A stretch of 64,000 bases of DNA from Hyphomicrobiales bacterium (GCA_900470155.1 UBZT01000020.1:27521-91520); one strand, 5' to 3'; positions 44,673 through 54,673 are shown, counted from the stretch's first letter. The notes: generated by a model not told the origin, from the sequence alone. Program-made: numbers and translations.

Positions 44673-44992
44673 GGATCCCGCCGACTGGCCTTCTCGTTCA
44701 GGCCTGTTTGAGCGGTTCTGCGCTCAAGCTCCTGCATCACGTCTTGTAGCGGGATGTCGGCAATTTTCAATACGACCATCAGGTGATAGAGCAGGTCGGC
44801 ACTTTCGTAGACGAGGTTCTCCCGGTCGTTCTGGACCGCCGCCATCACAGCCTCGATGGCTTCCTCGCCAAGCTTCTTTGCCGCCTTGGCCTGCCCGCCC
44901 GCGACGAGTTTTGCCGTCCACGATTCTTCCGGGGTGGCGTTGGCGCGTTTTGCCACGATGGCCTCGAGATCGGAGAGGGAAAAAGCGGTCAT
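44669..44992 (-). CDS. hisE: Phosphoribosyl-ATP pyrophosphatase
   Basis: Second step of histidine synthesis, hydrolysing PR-ATP to PR-AMP. Stand-alone HisE, 107 residues, with KLGEEAIEAVMAAVQNDRENLVYESADLLYHLMV, where the Glu and Asp bind Mg (key residues E40, E41, E44, D67 approximately). Overlaps coaA by 4 bases; hisF is 18 bases upstream. Confidence 0.94.
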   Translation of the reverse strand: MTAFSLSDLEAIVAKRANATPEESWTAKLVAGGQAKAAKKLGEEAIEAVMAAVQNDRENLVYESADLLYHLMVVLKIADIPLQDVMQELERRTAQTGLNEKASRRDP

Positions 44993-45010
44993 GATCTGCC
45001 TTCCTTGCGC

Positions 45011-45787
45011 TCAGTCGAGCCGCATCGCGATGCCGGCCTCGGCCATGTATGTCTTGGCCTCGGCGATCGAATAGGTGCCGAAGTGGAAGATGGAGGCTGC
45101 AAGCACCGCCGTTGCATGGCCATCGCGGATGCCGGCGACCAGGTCGTCGAGATTACCGACGCCGCCGGATGCGATGACCGGCACCCGGACACTGTCGGCG
45201 ATCCTGCGCGTCAGGCCGATGTCGTATCCGCTTTTGGTGCCATCACGGTCCATCGAGGTGACGAGCAGTTCGCCAGCCCCGCGCTCGACCATCTTGATGG
45301 CGAACTCGACGGCGTCGATGCCGGTCGGCTGGCGGCCGCCATGGGTGAAGATCTCCCAGCGATCGGCCTCGCCCGACCCGGAGACCTTCTTGGCATCGAT
45401 CGAGACGACAATGCACTGATTGCCGAACTTGTCGGCCGCCTCAGCGACGAAATCGGGGTTTTTGACCGCTGCCGAATTGATCGAGACCTTGTCCGCGCCG
45501 CACAGCAGCAGCTTGCGGATATCGGAAACGGCGCGCACGCCGCCGCCGACGGTCAGCGGCATGAAGCAATGATCGGCCGTCTCGGCCACCACATCGAAAA
45601 TCGTGTCGCGGTTGTCTGATGATGCGGTGATGTCGAGAAAGCAAAGCTCGTCGGCACCGGCTGCATCATAGGCTTTCGCGGCCTGCACGGGATCGCCGGC
45701 ATCGATCAGATCGACGAAGTTGACGCCTTTGACGACACGGCCGTCCTTGACGTCGAGACAGGGAATTACGCGGGCCTTGAGCGTCAT
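45011..45787 (-). CDS. hisF: Imidazole glycerol phosphate synthase, cyclase subunit
   Basis: Cyclises the intermediate PRFAR with ammonia from HisH. TIM barrel with catalytic Asp in RVIPCLDVKDGRVVKG and Asp in LVTSMDRDGTKSGYD; phosphate loops VGGGVRAVSDI and ASGGVGNLDD. 258 residues. Twelve bases after hisA. Confidence 0.97.
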   Translation of the reverse strand: MTLKARVIPCLDVKDGRVVKGVNFVDLIDAGDPVQAAKAYDAAGADELCFLDITASSDNRDTIFDVVAETADHCFMPLTVGGGVRAVSDIRKLLLCGADKVSINSAAVKNPDFVAEAADKFGNQCIVVSIDAKKVSGSGEADRWEIFTHGGRQPTGIDAVEFAIKMVERGAGELLVTSMDRDGTKSGYDIGLTRRIADSVRVPVIASGGVGNLDDLVAGIRDGHATAVLAASIFHFGTYSIAEAKTYMAEAGIAMRLD

Positions 45788-45799
45788 GGAATTGTCCTC

Positions 45800-46534
45800 C
45801 TAGCCTCTGGCGGCCTTGATCAGCGCAAGCGCTTCCGCGGGGTCGATACGCCCATCATAAAGGGCACGCCCGGAAATGGCACCCTCAAGCTTCGTTGCAT
45901 CGGGTTGCAGCATGCGATGAATATCGTCGATCGAGGCGAGGCCACCCGATGCGATGACCGGTATCGAGACGGCTTCGGCCAGTTCCAGCGTCGAAGACCA
46001 GTTGATCCCGGTCAGGATGCCGTCGCGGTCGATATCGGTATAGATGATCGCGGCGACACCCTCACCTTCGAAGCGCTGTGCAAGCTCGATCACGCCGAGT
46101 TCGGAGGCTTCTGCCCAGCCTTCCACGGCGACCTTGCCGCCCTTTGCGTCGATACCGACGGCAACCTTGCCGGGGAAGCGCTTGCAGGCTTCGATCACCA
46201 GAGCCGGGTCGCGCACCGCGATCGTCCCCAGGATCACGCGCGAAAGGCCGCGCGACAGCCAGCTTTCGATATGCTCAAGGGTGCGGATGCCGCCGCCGAG
46301 CTGCACCGGGTTTTTGGTCGCTTTCAGGATTGCGTCGACCGCGGCACCATTGACGCTTTCGCCGGCAAAAGCACCGTTGAGATCAACCACATGCAGCCAT
46401 TCGAACCCTTGTGTTTCGAAGTCGCGCGCCTGTGCGGCCGGATCCGGGTTGTAGACGGTGGCCTGCTCCATGTCGCCGAGTTTCAGGCGAACGCACTGGC
46501 CGTCCTTCAGGTCGATGGCGGGAAATAGGATCAT
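45800..46534 (-). CDS. hisA: ProFAR isomerase HisA
   Basis: Isomerises 5'-ProFAR in histidine synthesis. TIM barrel like HisF: catalytic Asp in FPAIDLKDGQCVRL and TDIDRDGILTGIN; phosphate loops LGGGIRTLEHI and ASGGLASIDD. 244 residues. Confidence 0.97.
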   Translation of the reverse strand: MILFPAIDLKDGQCVRLKLGDMEQATVYNPDPAAQARDFETQGFEWLHVVDLNGAFAGESVNGAAVDAILKATKNPVQLGGGIRTLEHIESWLSRGLSRVILGTIAVRDPALVIEACKRFPGKVAVGIDAKGGKVAVEGWAEASELGVIELAQRFEGEGVAAIIYTDIDRDGILTGINWSSTLELAEAVSIPVIASGGLASIDDIHRMLQPDATKLEGAISGRALYDGRIDPAEALALIKAARG

Positions 46535-46556
46535 GGTAGAAATCCGAAAATGAGGG

Positions 46557-47207
46557 TCAGGGCTTCCAGGTGAGGAAATTGGCGATCAGCTTGAGGCCAA
46601 GCGTCTGGCTCTTTTCCGGATGGAATTGCGCGCCGACCATGTTGTCACGGCCGACAAAGGCCGTCATTGCGCCACCGTAGTCGGTGGTCGCGATCACGTC
46701 CGAGATGTGTTTGGCCGCAAGATGATAGGAATGGACGAAATAGGCATGCAACCCGTTCGGGCCTGTTTCAATACCGTCAAACAATGGATGCGGACGGTTG
46801 AGCTTCAGCGTGTTCCAGCCGATCTGCGGGATCTTGAGCGTGGGATCGGCAGGCGTCATCTCGATGACGTCGCCTTCGATCCAGCCGAAGCCTGGCGTCG
46901 TCGTCTTTTCCAGGCCGCGCGAGGACATCAGTTGCATGCCGACGCAGATGCCGAAGAAGGGGCGGCCCTTGTGCTCGACCACATCGACGATCGCGTCATG
47001 CATGCCGGGAACCGCATCAAGGCCCCGGCGGCAATCGGCATAGGCGCCAACACCCGGCAACACGATCCGGTCGGCTGTGGCCACGCGGTCCGCCTTGTCG
47101 GTCAGTTCGATCGTCGCATCGAGACCGGCTTCGCGCGCCGCGCGCTCGAATGCCTTGGTCGCCGAACGCAGATTGCCCGACCCGTAGTCGATGATCGCTA
47201 CACGCAT
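46557..47207 (-). CDS. hisH: Imidazole glycerol phosphate synthase, glutaminase subunit
   Basis: Supplies ammonia to HisF from glutamine. Class I amidotransferase: nucleophile Cys in FFGICVGMQLM, catalytic His/Glu in AQFHPEKSQ, oxyanion PGVGAYAD. 216 residues. The 86-base gap to hisB has no gene; many rhizobia have a small DUF2628 gene here. Confidence 0.96.
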   Translation of the reverse strand: MRVAIIDYGSGNLRSATKAFERAAREAGLDATIELTDKADRVATADRIVLPGVGAYADCRRGLDAVPGMHDAIVDVVEHKGRPFFGICVGMQLMSSRGLEKTTTPGFGWIEGDVIEMTPADPTLKIPQIGWNTLKLNRPHPLFDGIETGPNGLHAYFVHSYHLAAKHISDVIATTDYGGAMTAFVGRDNMVGAQFHPEKSQTLGLKLIANFLTWKP

Positions 47208-47293
47208 GTCATGTCCTTTCCGCTCGACGCTTCAGCTCGTGGCCGACAGCGGAGCAAGGCGGCAGATCGTTTCCGTTGCGCGGAAACCTGCCG

Positions 47294-47887
47294 TCACAAT
47301 GTACCCTTGGTCGATGGAATGCGGTTCGCCTGGCGCGGATCGATTTCCGTTGCCGTGCGCAGTGCCCGCGCCACCGCCTTGAAACAGGTCTCGGCGATAT
47401 GGTGGTTGTTGGCACCGTAGTGGTTCAGCACATGCAGGGTGATCCCGGCGTTTTGCGCCAGGGCCTGGAAGAACTCACGCACCAGCTCGGTATCGAAGGT
47501 ACCGATCTTCGGCGCACTGAAATTGACGTTCCAGACCAGGAAGGGCCGGCCGGAGACATCGATCGCCGCCTTGGTCATGGTTTCATCCATGGCAAGGTCG
47601 ATCGACGAATAGCGCGTGATGCCCTTGCGCTCGCCCAAAGCCTTGGAGATCGCCTGGCCCAGCGCGATGCCGGTGTCCTCGACGGTGTGATGATCGTCGA
47701 TATGTAGGTCGCCCTTCACATCGATATGCATGTCGATCAGCGAATGGCGGCAGAGCTGGTCCAGCATATGGTCGAAAAAGCCCACGCCGGTCGAGATCTT
47801 GCCGGTGCCGGTGCCGTCGATATCGACGGAAACGGACACCGAGGTCTCGTTGGTCTTGCGGGAAATCTCGCCTTTGCGCTCTGCCAT
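47294..47887 (-). CDS. hisB: Imidazoleglycerol-phosphate dehydratase
   Basis: Manganese enzyme of histidine synthesis, monofunctional form of 197 residues. Metal-binding motifs GFFDHMLDQLCRHS, DDHHTVEDTGI and NHYGANNHHIAE-type (LNHYGANNHHIAET) are complete. ATG at 47887 (MAERKGEISRKTNET); a frame extension of 11 residues upstream is less like homologues. First gene of hisB-H-A-F-E-coaA, divergent from hslVU. Confidence 0.96.
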   Translation of the reverse strand: MAERKGEISRKTNETSVSVSVDIDGTGTGKISTGVGFFDHMLDQLCRHSLIDMHIDVKGDLHIDDHHTVEDTGIALGQAISKALGERKGITRYSSIDLAMDETMTKAAIDVSGRPFLVWNVNFSAPKIGTFDTELVREFFQALAQNAGITLHVLNHYGANNHHIAETCFKAVARALRTATEIDPRQANRIPSTKGTL

Positions 47888-48087
47888 CGGGCTGCTCCAT
47901 GGGAATAATGGCCGTTCCATATCAGCAGGTGAGGCAAATATCCAGAAGTTACATTGCGTTGCCGCAAGGCGCAGGCAGGGGACTGGTGGCTATGATTGCA
48001 ATCGCCAAAAGGCAACTTACATAGGTCCCGACGAACGGCCGCTGGCCGAAGCAAACAAGGCCCGGTGTTCGGGCATATAGGTGTTTG
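47888..48087. other. hisB/hslV divergent promoter region
   Basis: 200 bases without a gene. I looked for a heat-shock (RpoH) promoter for hslVU and saw no convincing match. Confidence 0.4.
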
Positions 48088-48615
48088 ATGACAACGATTA
48101 TTACTGTTCGCAAGGGCGACAAGGTCGTGATGGCCGGCGATGGTCAGGTGAGCCTTGGCCAGACCGTGATGAAGGGCAATGCCCGCAAGGTCCGCCGCAT
48201 CGGCAAGGATGGCGAAGTCATCGCCGGCTTCGCTGGCGCGACTGCAGATGCCTTTACCCTTCTCGACCGTCTGGAAAAGAAGCTGGAGCAATATCCCGGC
48301 CAGCTGATGCGCGCTGCCGTCGAGCTTGCCAAGGATTGGCGCACCGACAAATATCTGCGCAACCTCGAGGCGATGATGCTGGTTGCCGACAAGACGATCA
48401 CGCTTGCCATCACTGGCAATGGAGACGTGCTGGAGCCGGAACATGGTACGATGGCGATCGGTTCGGGTGGCAACTTTGCCTATGCCGCGGCCCGGGCCTT
48501 GATGGACAGCGATCGCTCTGCTGAAGAGATCGCCCGCCGCGCCATGCAGATTGCCGGCGAAATCTGCGTCTATACCAATGACAGCGTCATTATCGAGACC
48601 CTGGACGTCGCTTGA
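48088..48615 (+). CDS. hslV: ATP-dependent protease peptidase subunit HslV
   Basis: Proteasome-like peptidase of the HslVU complex. The catalytic Thr is residue 2 (MTTIITVRKGDKVVMAGDGQVSLGQ; processed Met exposes it). 175 residues. I use the ATG at 48088; a TTG one codon earlier is possible. hslU follows 73 bases downstream. Confidence 0.96.
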   Translation: MTTIITVRKGDKVVMAGDGQVSLGQTVMKGNARKVRRIGKDGEVIAGFAGATADAFTLLDRLEKKLEQYPGQLMRAAVELAKDWRTDKYLRNLEAMMLVADKTITLAITGNGDVLEPEHGTMAIGSGGNFAYAAARALMDSDRSAEEIARRAMQIAGEICVYTNDSVIIETLDVA

Positions 48616-48688
48616 ACCCGCCTGTCCGGTCAATGAAACCATGTTCAAGCAGTCGAGCATTCTCTGCGACTGCCAGGAGTAAAACCAC

Positions 48689-49999
48689 ATGAGCAATTTT
48701 TCTCCGCGCGAGATCGTTTCCGAGCTCGATCGCCATATCATTGGCCAGCACGACGCCAAGCGCGCCGTGGCGATCGCCTTGCGCAACCGCTGGCGCCGGC
48801 AGCAGCTTTCGGAGGATCTGCGCGATGAAGTCATGCCGAAGAACATCCTGATGATCGGGCCGACGGGTGTCGGCAAGACCGAGATTTCCCGCCGCCTTGC
48901 GAAGCTCGCTGGGGCGCCGTTTATCAAGGTCGAGGCGACCAAGTTCACTGAAGTTGGCTATGTCGGCCGCGATGTCGAGCAGATCATTCGCGACCTCGTC
49001 GAGATCGGCATCACGCTGGTCCGAGACAAGAAGCGCCATGAGGTTGAGGCCAAGGCGCACGCTCTGGCTGAAGAACGCGTCCTCGATGCTCTTGTCGGAT
49101 CGACGTCATCGCCGGCGACCCGCGACAGCTTCCGCAAGAAGCTGCGCAGCGGCGAACTGGACGACAAGGAAATCGATATCGAAGTGGCCGATGCCGGATC
49201 CGGGATGCCGGGCGGTTTCGAAATACCGGGAATGCCCGGTGCCAATGTCGGCATCCTCAACATTTCGGAAATGTTCGGCAAGGCGATGGGTAACCGGACG
49301 AAGAAGGTCCGCACCACGGTCAAGTCGTCCTACACCGACCTGATCCGCGACGAGTCCGACAAGCTGATAGACAATGAAGTGATCCAGCGCGAGGCCGTGC
49401 GCTCGGTCGAGAATGACGGCATCGTCTTCCTGGATGAAATCGACAAGATCGCTGCCCGCGAGGGTGGCGTGGGTGCAGGGGTATCGCGGGAAGGTGTGCA
49501 GCGCGACTTGCTGCCGCTGGTCGAGGGCACCACGGTTTCGACCAAATACGGCCCGGTGAAGACCGATCATATCCTCTTCATTGCGTCAGGTGCCTTCCAT
49601 GTCTCGAAACCCTCGGATCTTCTGCCGGAGCTGCAAGGCCGCCTGCCGATCCGGGTCGAGCTGAAGCCGCTGACCAAGGAAGACTTCCGCCGGATCCTGA
49701 CGGAAACCGAAGCGAGCCTGATCCGGCAGTACAAGGCGCTGATGGCGACCGAAGAGCTGAACCTCGATTTCACCGAGGATGCGATTGATGCTTTGGCCGA
49801 TGTCGCGGTGAAACTGAACACCACGGTTGAAAACATCGGGGCGCGGCGTCTGCAGACGGTCATGGAGCGCGTGCTGGACGATATTTCGTTCAACGCGCCG
49901 GATCGTGGCGGTGCTGTGGTGATGATCGATTCGGACTATGTGCAGAAACATGTCGGCGATCTGGCCGCCGATACCGATCTCAGCCGCTATATCCTGTGA
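48689..49999 (+). CDS. hslU: HslU ATPase
   Basis: AAA+ unfoldase for HslV. N-terminal SPREIVSELDRHIIGQ, Walker A GPTGVGKTEISRRL near residues 58-65, the pore motif GYVGRDV, an intermediate domain, Walker B VFLDEIDKIA, and the C-terminal TDLSRYIL that docks into HslV. 436 residues, the usual size. ATG at 48689 follows CAGGAG. Confidence 0.97.
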   Translation: MSNFSPREIVSELDRHIIGQHDAKRAVAIALRNRWRRQQLSEDLRDEVMPKNILMIGPTGVGKTEISRRLAKLAGAPFIKVEATKFTEVGYVGRDVEQIIRDLVEIGITLVRDKKRHEVEAKAHALAEERVLDALVGSTSSPATRDSFRKKLRSGELDDKEIDIEVADAGSGMPGGFEIPGMPGANVGILNISEMFGKAMGNRTKKVRTTVKSSYTDLIRDESDKLIDNEVIQREAVRSVENDGIVFLDEIDKIAAREGGVGAGVSREGVQRDLLPLVEGTTVSTKYGPVKTDHILFIASGAFHVSKPSDLLPELQGRLPIRVELKPLTKEDFRRILTETEASLIRQYKALMATEELNLDFTEDAIDALADVAVKLNTTVENIGARRLQTVMERVLDDISFNAPDRGGAVVMIDSDYVQKHVGDLAADTDLSRYIL

Positions 50000-50168
50000 T
50001 CTTTGTGCACCTATGGCGTTCTTTCCCTCCCGCAGTATCGGGAAAGTGAGAGCGCCGAAGGTCGACAATGCAGGCCGTGCTTATGTAAGGAGTGGATTAG
50101 TGGATCTGCGGCCCGCCCATTGTGGTGACGGGGATCTGATTTGCGGCTCAGTCTGAGGACGGCGAAGC

Positions 50169-51119
50169 GTGCTACCATTCATCCGGACTTTTCTTCTCAC
50201 GGTCGCTTTTGCGGGATCGCTGGCGTCCGTGTCGAACGCTGCGCAAGCGGTACCGGCGGGCAATCGCAATATTGAGCAGCCGCCGATTCCGGGCGCATCG
50301 GTGCGCCGTACCAAGGCCGGCAAGACCAGCTTTGATCTGAAATTCGAAAAGGTCCGGGATCTGCTGCGCGACGACGACGCCCTGGTCGGCAAGATCAAGA
50401 AGACGGCGGCAGCCTATGGCATTTCGCCGATCCATATGGTCGGTGCGATTGTCGGCGAACACACTTACAACGTCGACGCCTATGACAGCCTGCAAAGCTA
50501 CTACGTGAAGGCGGCATCCTATGCCGGCAACAGTTTCCGTTTTGCCTACAAGAGCGAAGATGTCTCCGATTTCGTCCAGCGGCCGGAATTTGCCGAATGC
50601 GCCGCGCTGGACGATTCCTACCGTCTGTGGACCTGCCGCGAGGATGTCTGGCAAGATCGTTTTCGCGGCAAGACGGTCGGCGGCACCGCCTATCCCAACA
50701 ATCGGTTCAGCGCTGTCTTCTTCCAGCCTTTCTATGCCGGACAGACCTTCGGCCTGGGCCAGATCAATCCGCTGACCGCGCTCATGCTGTCGGATCTCGT
50801 GCATCAGAAATCCGGCTATGCCAAGCTCGACGAGAAGGACGCGGTCGGCGTCTACAAGGCGATCATGGATCCCGACATCTCGCTCGCCTTCATGGCGGCA
50901 GTGATCCGCAAGTCGATCGATGACTATCGCAGCATTGCCGATGTGGACATCTCGCAGAATCCCGGCGTGACCGCGACCCTGTTCAATATCGGCAATTCGC
51001 TGCAGCGTGCCCGCGCGCTGCGGGCGCGCAATGCCGGCGGTGCGACCAATTGGCCGGAAGAGAACTATTACGGCTGGTTGGTCAACGATCGGCTGGACGA
51101 ACTTGAGGACCTGCTCTAG
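50169..51119 (+). CDS. DUF1402 family exported lysozyme-like protein
   Basis: 316-residue protein with a signal peptide (MLPFIRTFLLTVAFAGSLAS, cleavage probably after SNA at about residue 24). The mature part has a transglycosylase-like layout: AIVGEHTYNVDAYD with a candidate catalytic Glu, and FGLGQINPLTALM, similar to the GLGQ motif of lytic transglycosylases. DUF1402 is otherwise uncharacterised; peptidoglycan cleavage is inference. GTG start at 50169 after GAGGA. Confidence 0.82.
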   Translation: MLPFIRTFLLTVAFAGSLASVSNAAQAVPAGNRNIEQPPIPGASVRRTKAGKTSFDLKFEKVRDLLRDDDALVGKIKKTAAAYGISPIHMVGAIVGEHTYNVDAYDSLQSYYVKAASYAGNSFRFAYKSEDVSDFVQRPEFAECAALDDSYRLWTCREDVWQDRFRGKTVGGTAYPNNRFSAVFFQPFYAGQTFGLGQINPLTALMLSDLVHQKSGYAKLDEKDAVGVYKAIMDPDISLAFMAAVIRKSIDDYRSIADVDISQNPGVTATLFNIGNSLQRARALRARNAGGATNWPEENYYGWLVNDRLDELEDLL

Positions 51120-51158
51120 TTCCATAGGGGCGATGGCGCCCCTTTGTGGAGTCGAGGC

Positions 51159-52622
51159 ATGCACGATCAGTCTCCAGTCGCGGATTTTGAACCGCCGGCA
51201 CCGCTGCCGCGCACGGTACCGCCCGGTCGGCTTGAAATCATCCGGACGGTGCTGCGCAATCCGCTCGAACTGTGGGGCGTGCCGTCTTACACTTGGCCAT
51301 GGATCGAGACGCGCTTTTTCGGCCAGACGACACTGATCGCCAATGATCCCGGCCTGATCCGCCATGTGCTCGTCGACAATGCTTCAAATTACGAAATGTC
51401 CGAGGTCCGCCAACTGGTCTTGCGCCCGATCCTCCGGGATGGCTTGCTGACAGCGGAAGGTCCCGTCTGGAAACGGTCGCGCAAGGCCATGGCGCCCGTG
51501 TTTACACCACGCCACGCGCGTGGTTTTGCGCTGCAGATGCGCCAAGAGAGCGAGGATTTCCTCTCCCGCTACGAGACGGATGAACCGGCAAGCACGGTGC
51601 GCGACATCGCGGTCGATATGACCGAACTGACCTATGACATCCTGTCGGCCACGCTGTTTTCCGGCGGCATCGTCTCGGAGCAAGGCGATTTCGCCAAGGA
51701 CGTCGAGGATCTTCTTCACAATATGGGCCGGGTTGACCCGTTTGATCTGCTCAAGGCACCCAAATGGGTGCCGCGCTTCACGCGGATCCGGGGCCAAAAG
51801 GTTCTGCGCAAGTTCCGACAGCTTGTCCGCAACACCATGGACCAGCGCCGCGCCCTGATGAACGCCGACCGGAGCACGGCGCCGAATGATTTCCTCACCT
51901 TGCTGCTGGATCTTGAAGGTCCGGAAGGTCTGACCGGAGAGGAAATCGAGGACAACATCCTGACCTTCATCGGTGCCGGCCATGAAACGACGGCGCGCGC
52001 GCTGGCCTGGACGTTCTACTGCGTTGCCCACTGTCCTGATGTGCGCATTGCAATGGAAGAAGAGATCGACAGGGTGATCGAAAGCGGTGCCGACCCTGTT
52101 GACTGGCTGGAACAGATGCCGCATGTCCGCGCGGCCTTCGAGGAGGCAATGCGCCTTTATCCGCCGGCGCCGTCGATCAATCGCGATGCGATCGCGGACG
52201 ACAGCTACACGGCGGCCAATGGCGAGGTGATCGAGATCGCCAAGGGCACGACGGTGCTCGTCATGCCGTGGACGCTGCATCGGCACGAACTTTACTGGGA
52301 CAAGCCGCGCGTCTTCGATCCGTCGCGTTTTCTGCCCGGCGCGCGCGAAAAGATCGGCCGTTTCCAGTATCTTCCCTTCGGCGCCGGACCTCGTGTTTGC
52401 ATCGGTGCCACATTTGCATTGCAGGAGGCGGTCATCGCCCTGGCCGTGCTGATGCAACGGTTCCGTTTCGATGTCACGCCGCAGACGAATCCCTGGCCGG
52501 TGCAGAAGCTCACGACCCAGCCGGCAGGCGGAATACCGATGCGGATTACCCGTCGGAAGGCGCGAAACAAGCCTGCATCTGACGTGGGTCCGCTGGTGCA
52601 AACGGAAGCGACTATGCCATAA
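51159..52622 (+). CDS. Cytochrome P450
   Basis: Haem monooxygenase of unknown substrate, 487 residues. I-helix oxygen-binding GAGHETTARA, the ExxR pair in AAFEEAMRLYPPAP, and the haem Cys in YLPFGAGPRVCIGA are all intact. No membrane anchor, so soluble. ATG at 51159 after GTGGAG. No ferredoxin or reductase gene is adjacent, so redox partners must come from elsewhere. Read in the same direction as its neighbours with short gaps. Confidence 0.95.
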   Translation: MHDQSPVADFEPPAPLPRTVPPGRLEIIRTVLRNPLELWGVPSYTWPWIETRFFGQTTLIANDPGLIRHVLVDNASNYEMSEVRQLVLRPILRDGLLTAEGPVWKRSRKAMAPVFTPRHARGFALQMRQESEDFLSRYETDEPASTVRDIAVDMTELTYDILSATLFSGGIVSEQGDFAKDVEDLLHNMGRVDPFDLLKAPKWVPRFTRIRGQKVLRKFRQLVRNTMDQRRALMNADRSTAPNDFLTLLLDLEGPEGLTGEEIEDNILTFIGAGHETTARALAWTFYCVAHCPDVRIAMEEEIDRVIESGADPVDWLEQMPHVRAAFEEAMRLYPPAPSINRDAIADDSYTAANGEVIEIAKGTTVLVMPWTLHRHELYWDKPRVFDPSRFLPGAREKIGRFQYLPFGAGPRVCIGATFALQEAVIALAVLMQRFRFDVTPQTNPWPVQKLTTQPAGGIPMRITRRKARNKPASDVGPLVQTEATMP

Positions 52623-52669
52623 CGGTCTGGGCTCCCTGTGAGCAAAGATTGGAAGACAAGGCGGCCTTC

Positions 52670-54673
52670 GTGACTTCAGACACTATGCTCGGCATCGATA
52701 CCGGCGGAACCTATACCGATGCGGTGATCTACAGCGAAACCGCGGGTATCCTCGCTAAGGCCAAGGCCCTGACGACGCGGCACGACCTGTCGATCGGCAT
52801 TTCCGGGGCGCTTGAGAAAGTGCTGGAGACCTCCGGCATAGCGCCAGAGGCCATCGGCCTTGTCTCGTTGTCGACGACGCTTGCCACCAATGCGCTGGTT
52901 GAAGGGCAGGGCGGGCGTTCGGCTTTGGTGATGATCGGTTTCGGGCCGGAGGATCTCAAGCGTGACGGCCTTGCCGAGGCATTGGGTTCGGACCCCGTGC
53001 TGTTTATCGCCGGGGGCCATGACGTGCACGGCAATGAGACACCTCTGGATATCGAAACTTTGGTGGCAGCCCTGCCGGGGCTGTCGCCGAATGTCTCATC
53101 CTTTGCCGTCGCCGGTTATTTCGCCGTGCGCAACCCAGCCCATGAGCTGAAGGTGCGTGATCTGATCCGCGCTCAGAGCGGCCTGCCGGTCACCTGCAGC
53201 CATGAATTGTCGTCCAAGCTGGGCGGTCCGCGCCGTGCACTGACGACCTTGCTGAACGCGCGTCTGGTGTCGATGATCGACCGGTTGGTGGGATCGGCGG
53301 AAACCTATCTGAAACAGCGCGGCATCGATGCGCCATTGATGGTGGTTCGAGGCGATGGCGCACTCATTTCTGCGGCCGAAGCAAGGCTGCGCCCGATCGA
53401 GACGATTTTGTCCGGCCCGGCGGCAAGTCTGGTCGGCGCGCGACACCTGACAGGCCTCGACAATGCCGTGGTCTCCGATATTGGCGGGACCACCACGGAT
53501 GTGGCTATCATGGAAGGCGGCCGTCCCCGTCTCGACCAGGATGGCGCCGTGGTCGGCAATTTCCGCACCATGGTCGAAGCGGTCGCGATGCGCACCTTCG
53601 GTCTCGGCGGCGATTCGGAGGTTCGCTTTGACGACCGTGGTTTGGCCGCCCGAATCGATCTCGGTCCCCGCCGGCTTGTGCCGCTGAGCCTGGCCGCCAC
53701 GTTGCACGGAGCCGCTATTCTCGATGTTCTGGACCGGCAGGCCCGCGCCACGCATCTGGGTCGCCACGACGGCCGTTTTGCCGTCCGCACGGGCGTGCCT
53801 GACCATCTGGCGGCCGGACTGCAGCCACAGGAGGCGGCCTTGTTTGAAAGGATCGGCGCCACGCCGCTGCCACTCGATCAGTTGATTTCCTTCACCCAGC
53901 AGAAAGCCACGCTTGATCGACTTGTCTCACGCGGTCTGGTCCATCTTGTCGGTCTGACACCATCGGATGCCATGCATCTTCTCGACCGCCAGGGACAATG
54001 GAGCCGTGAAGCCGCTGAACTGGGCCTGAAGCTTGCCGTCCGGCAAAAAAATGGCGCCGGACAGCCGATTGCGGCCTCACCTTGGATGCTGGCGGAACGC
54101 ATCGTTGATCGTTTGACGCGCCAGTCCGCCGAGGTCATCCTGTCCGCCTGTTTTGCCGAAGACGGCATTTCGGATATCGATCCAGTGCGCTCGGTGCTGA
54201 TCGATCGTGCCCTCAACCGCGCGCCCGGCATTGCCCGCTTTGCCTTGTCGCTCGATCGACCTTTGATCGGTCTCGGCGCTTCGGCAGCCGTCTATTATCC
54301 GGCCATCGCTGAGCTGCTCTCGGCCGAATGCGCCGTGCCATCGGATGCCGATGTTGCCAATGCGGTGGGCGCCGTAGTCGGCCAGGTCCGCAGCACGACG
54401 ACGGTCTTCATCACATCGCCGGAAGAGGGCCTTTTCATTGTATCGGGCGCCGGCGATAGTCAGCGTTTCGTCGATGAAGAAAAAGCCTTTTCCGCCGCCC
54501 GCCATCGTGCCTCGACCATCGCTCTGGACCATGCCGAGGCCAGTGGCGCTGCCGATGCGATCGTGACCTGCCGGGAGGAAGTCGATGCGCCGGAGATCGA
54601 AGGTCGCCGCAAGCTGGTGGAAGCGCGTATCTTCGCAACTGCCAGCGGCCGTCCGAGAATGGCAAGGCATTGA
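52670..54673 (+). CDS. Hydantoinase/oxoprolinase family protein (HyuA-like)
   Basis: ATP-dependent ring-opening amidohydrolase family (hydantoinase A / 5-oxoprolinase). ASKHA nucleotide fold: GIDTGGTYTDAVI at the N-terminus, the Hydantoinase_A core with VVSDIGGTTTDVAIMEGG, and FGLGGDSEV. About 667 residues. No HyuB partner gene is next to it, so it is an orphan A subunit or a single-chain enzyme of unknown substrate. I chose GTG at 52670 (after AAGGCGG); a TTG at 52649 is possible. Confidence 0.85.
   Translation: MTSDTMLGIDTGGTYTDAVIYSETAGILAKAKALTTRHDLSIGISGALEKVLETSGIAPEAIGLVSLSTTLATNALVEGQGGRSALVMIGFGPEDLKRDGLAEALGSDPVLFIAGGHDVHGNETPLDIETLVAALPGLSPNVSSFAVAGYFAVRNPAHELKVRDLIRAQSGLPVTCSHELSSKLGGPRRALTTLLNARLVSMIDRLVGSAETYLKQRGIDAPLMVVRGDGALISAAEARLRPIETILSGPAASLVGARHLTGLDNAVVSDIGGTTTDVAIMEGGRPRLDQDGAVVGNFRTMVEAVAMRTFGLGGDSEVRFDDRGLAARIDLGPRRLVPLSLAATLHGAAILDVLDRQARATHLGRHDGRFAVRTGVPDHLAAGLQPQEAALFERIGATPLPLDQLISFTQQKATLDRLVSRGLVHLVGLTPSDAMHLLDRQGQWSREAAELGLKLAVRQKNGAGQPIAASPWMLAERIVDRLTRQSAEVILSACFAEDGISDIDPVRSVLIDRALNRAPGIARFALSLDRPLIGLGASAAVYYPAIAELLSAECAVPSDADVANAVGAVVGQVRSTTTVFITSPEEGLFIVSGAGDSQRFVDEEKAFSAARHRASTIALDHAEASGAADAIVTCREEVDAPEIEGRRKLVEARIFATASGRPRMARH

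Noticed and set aside
50021..50046. Hairpin CTTTCCC...GGGAAAG after hslU
   Set aside because: The stem is short, the loop is 12 bases, and no T run follows; too weak to call a terminator.
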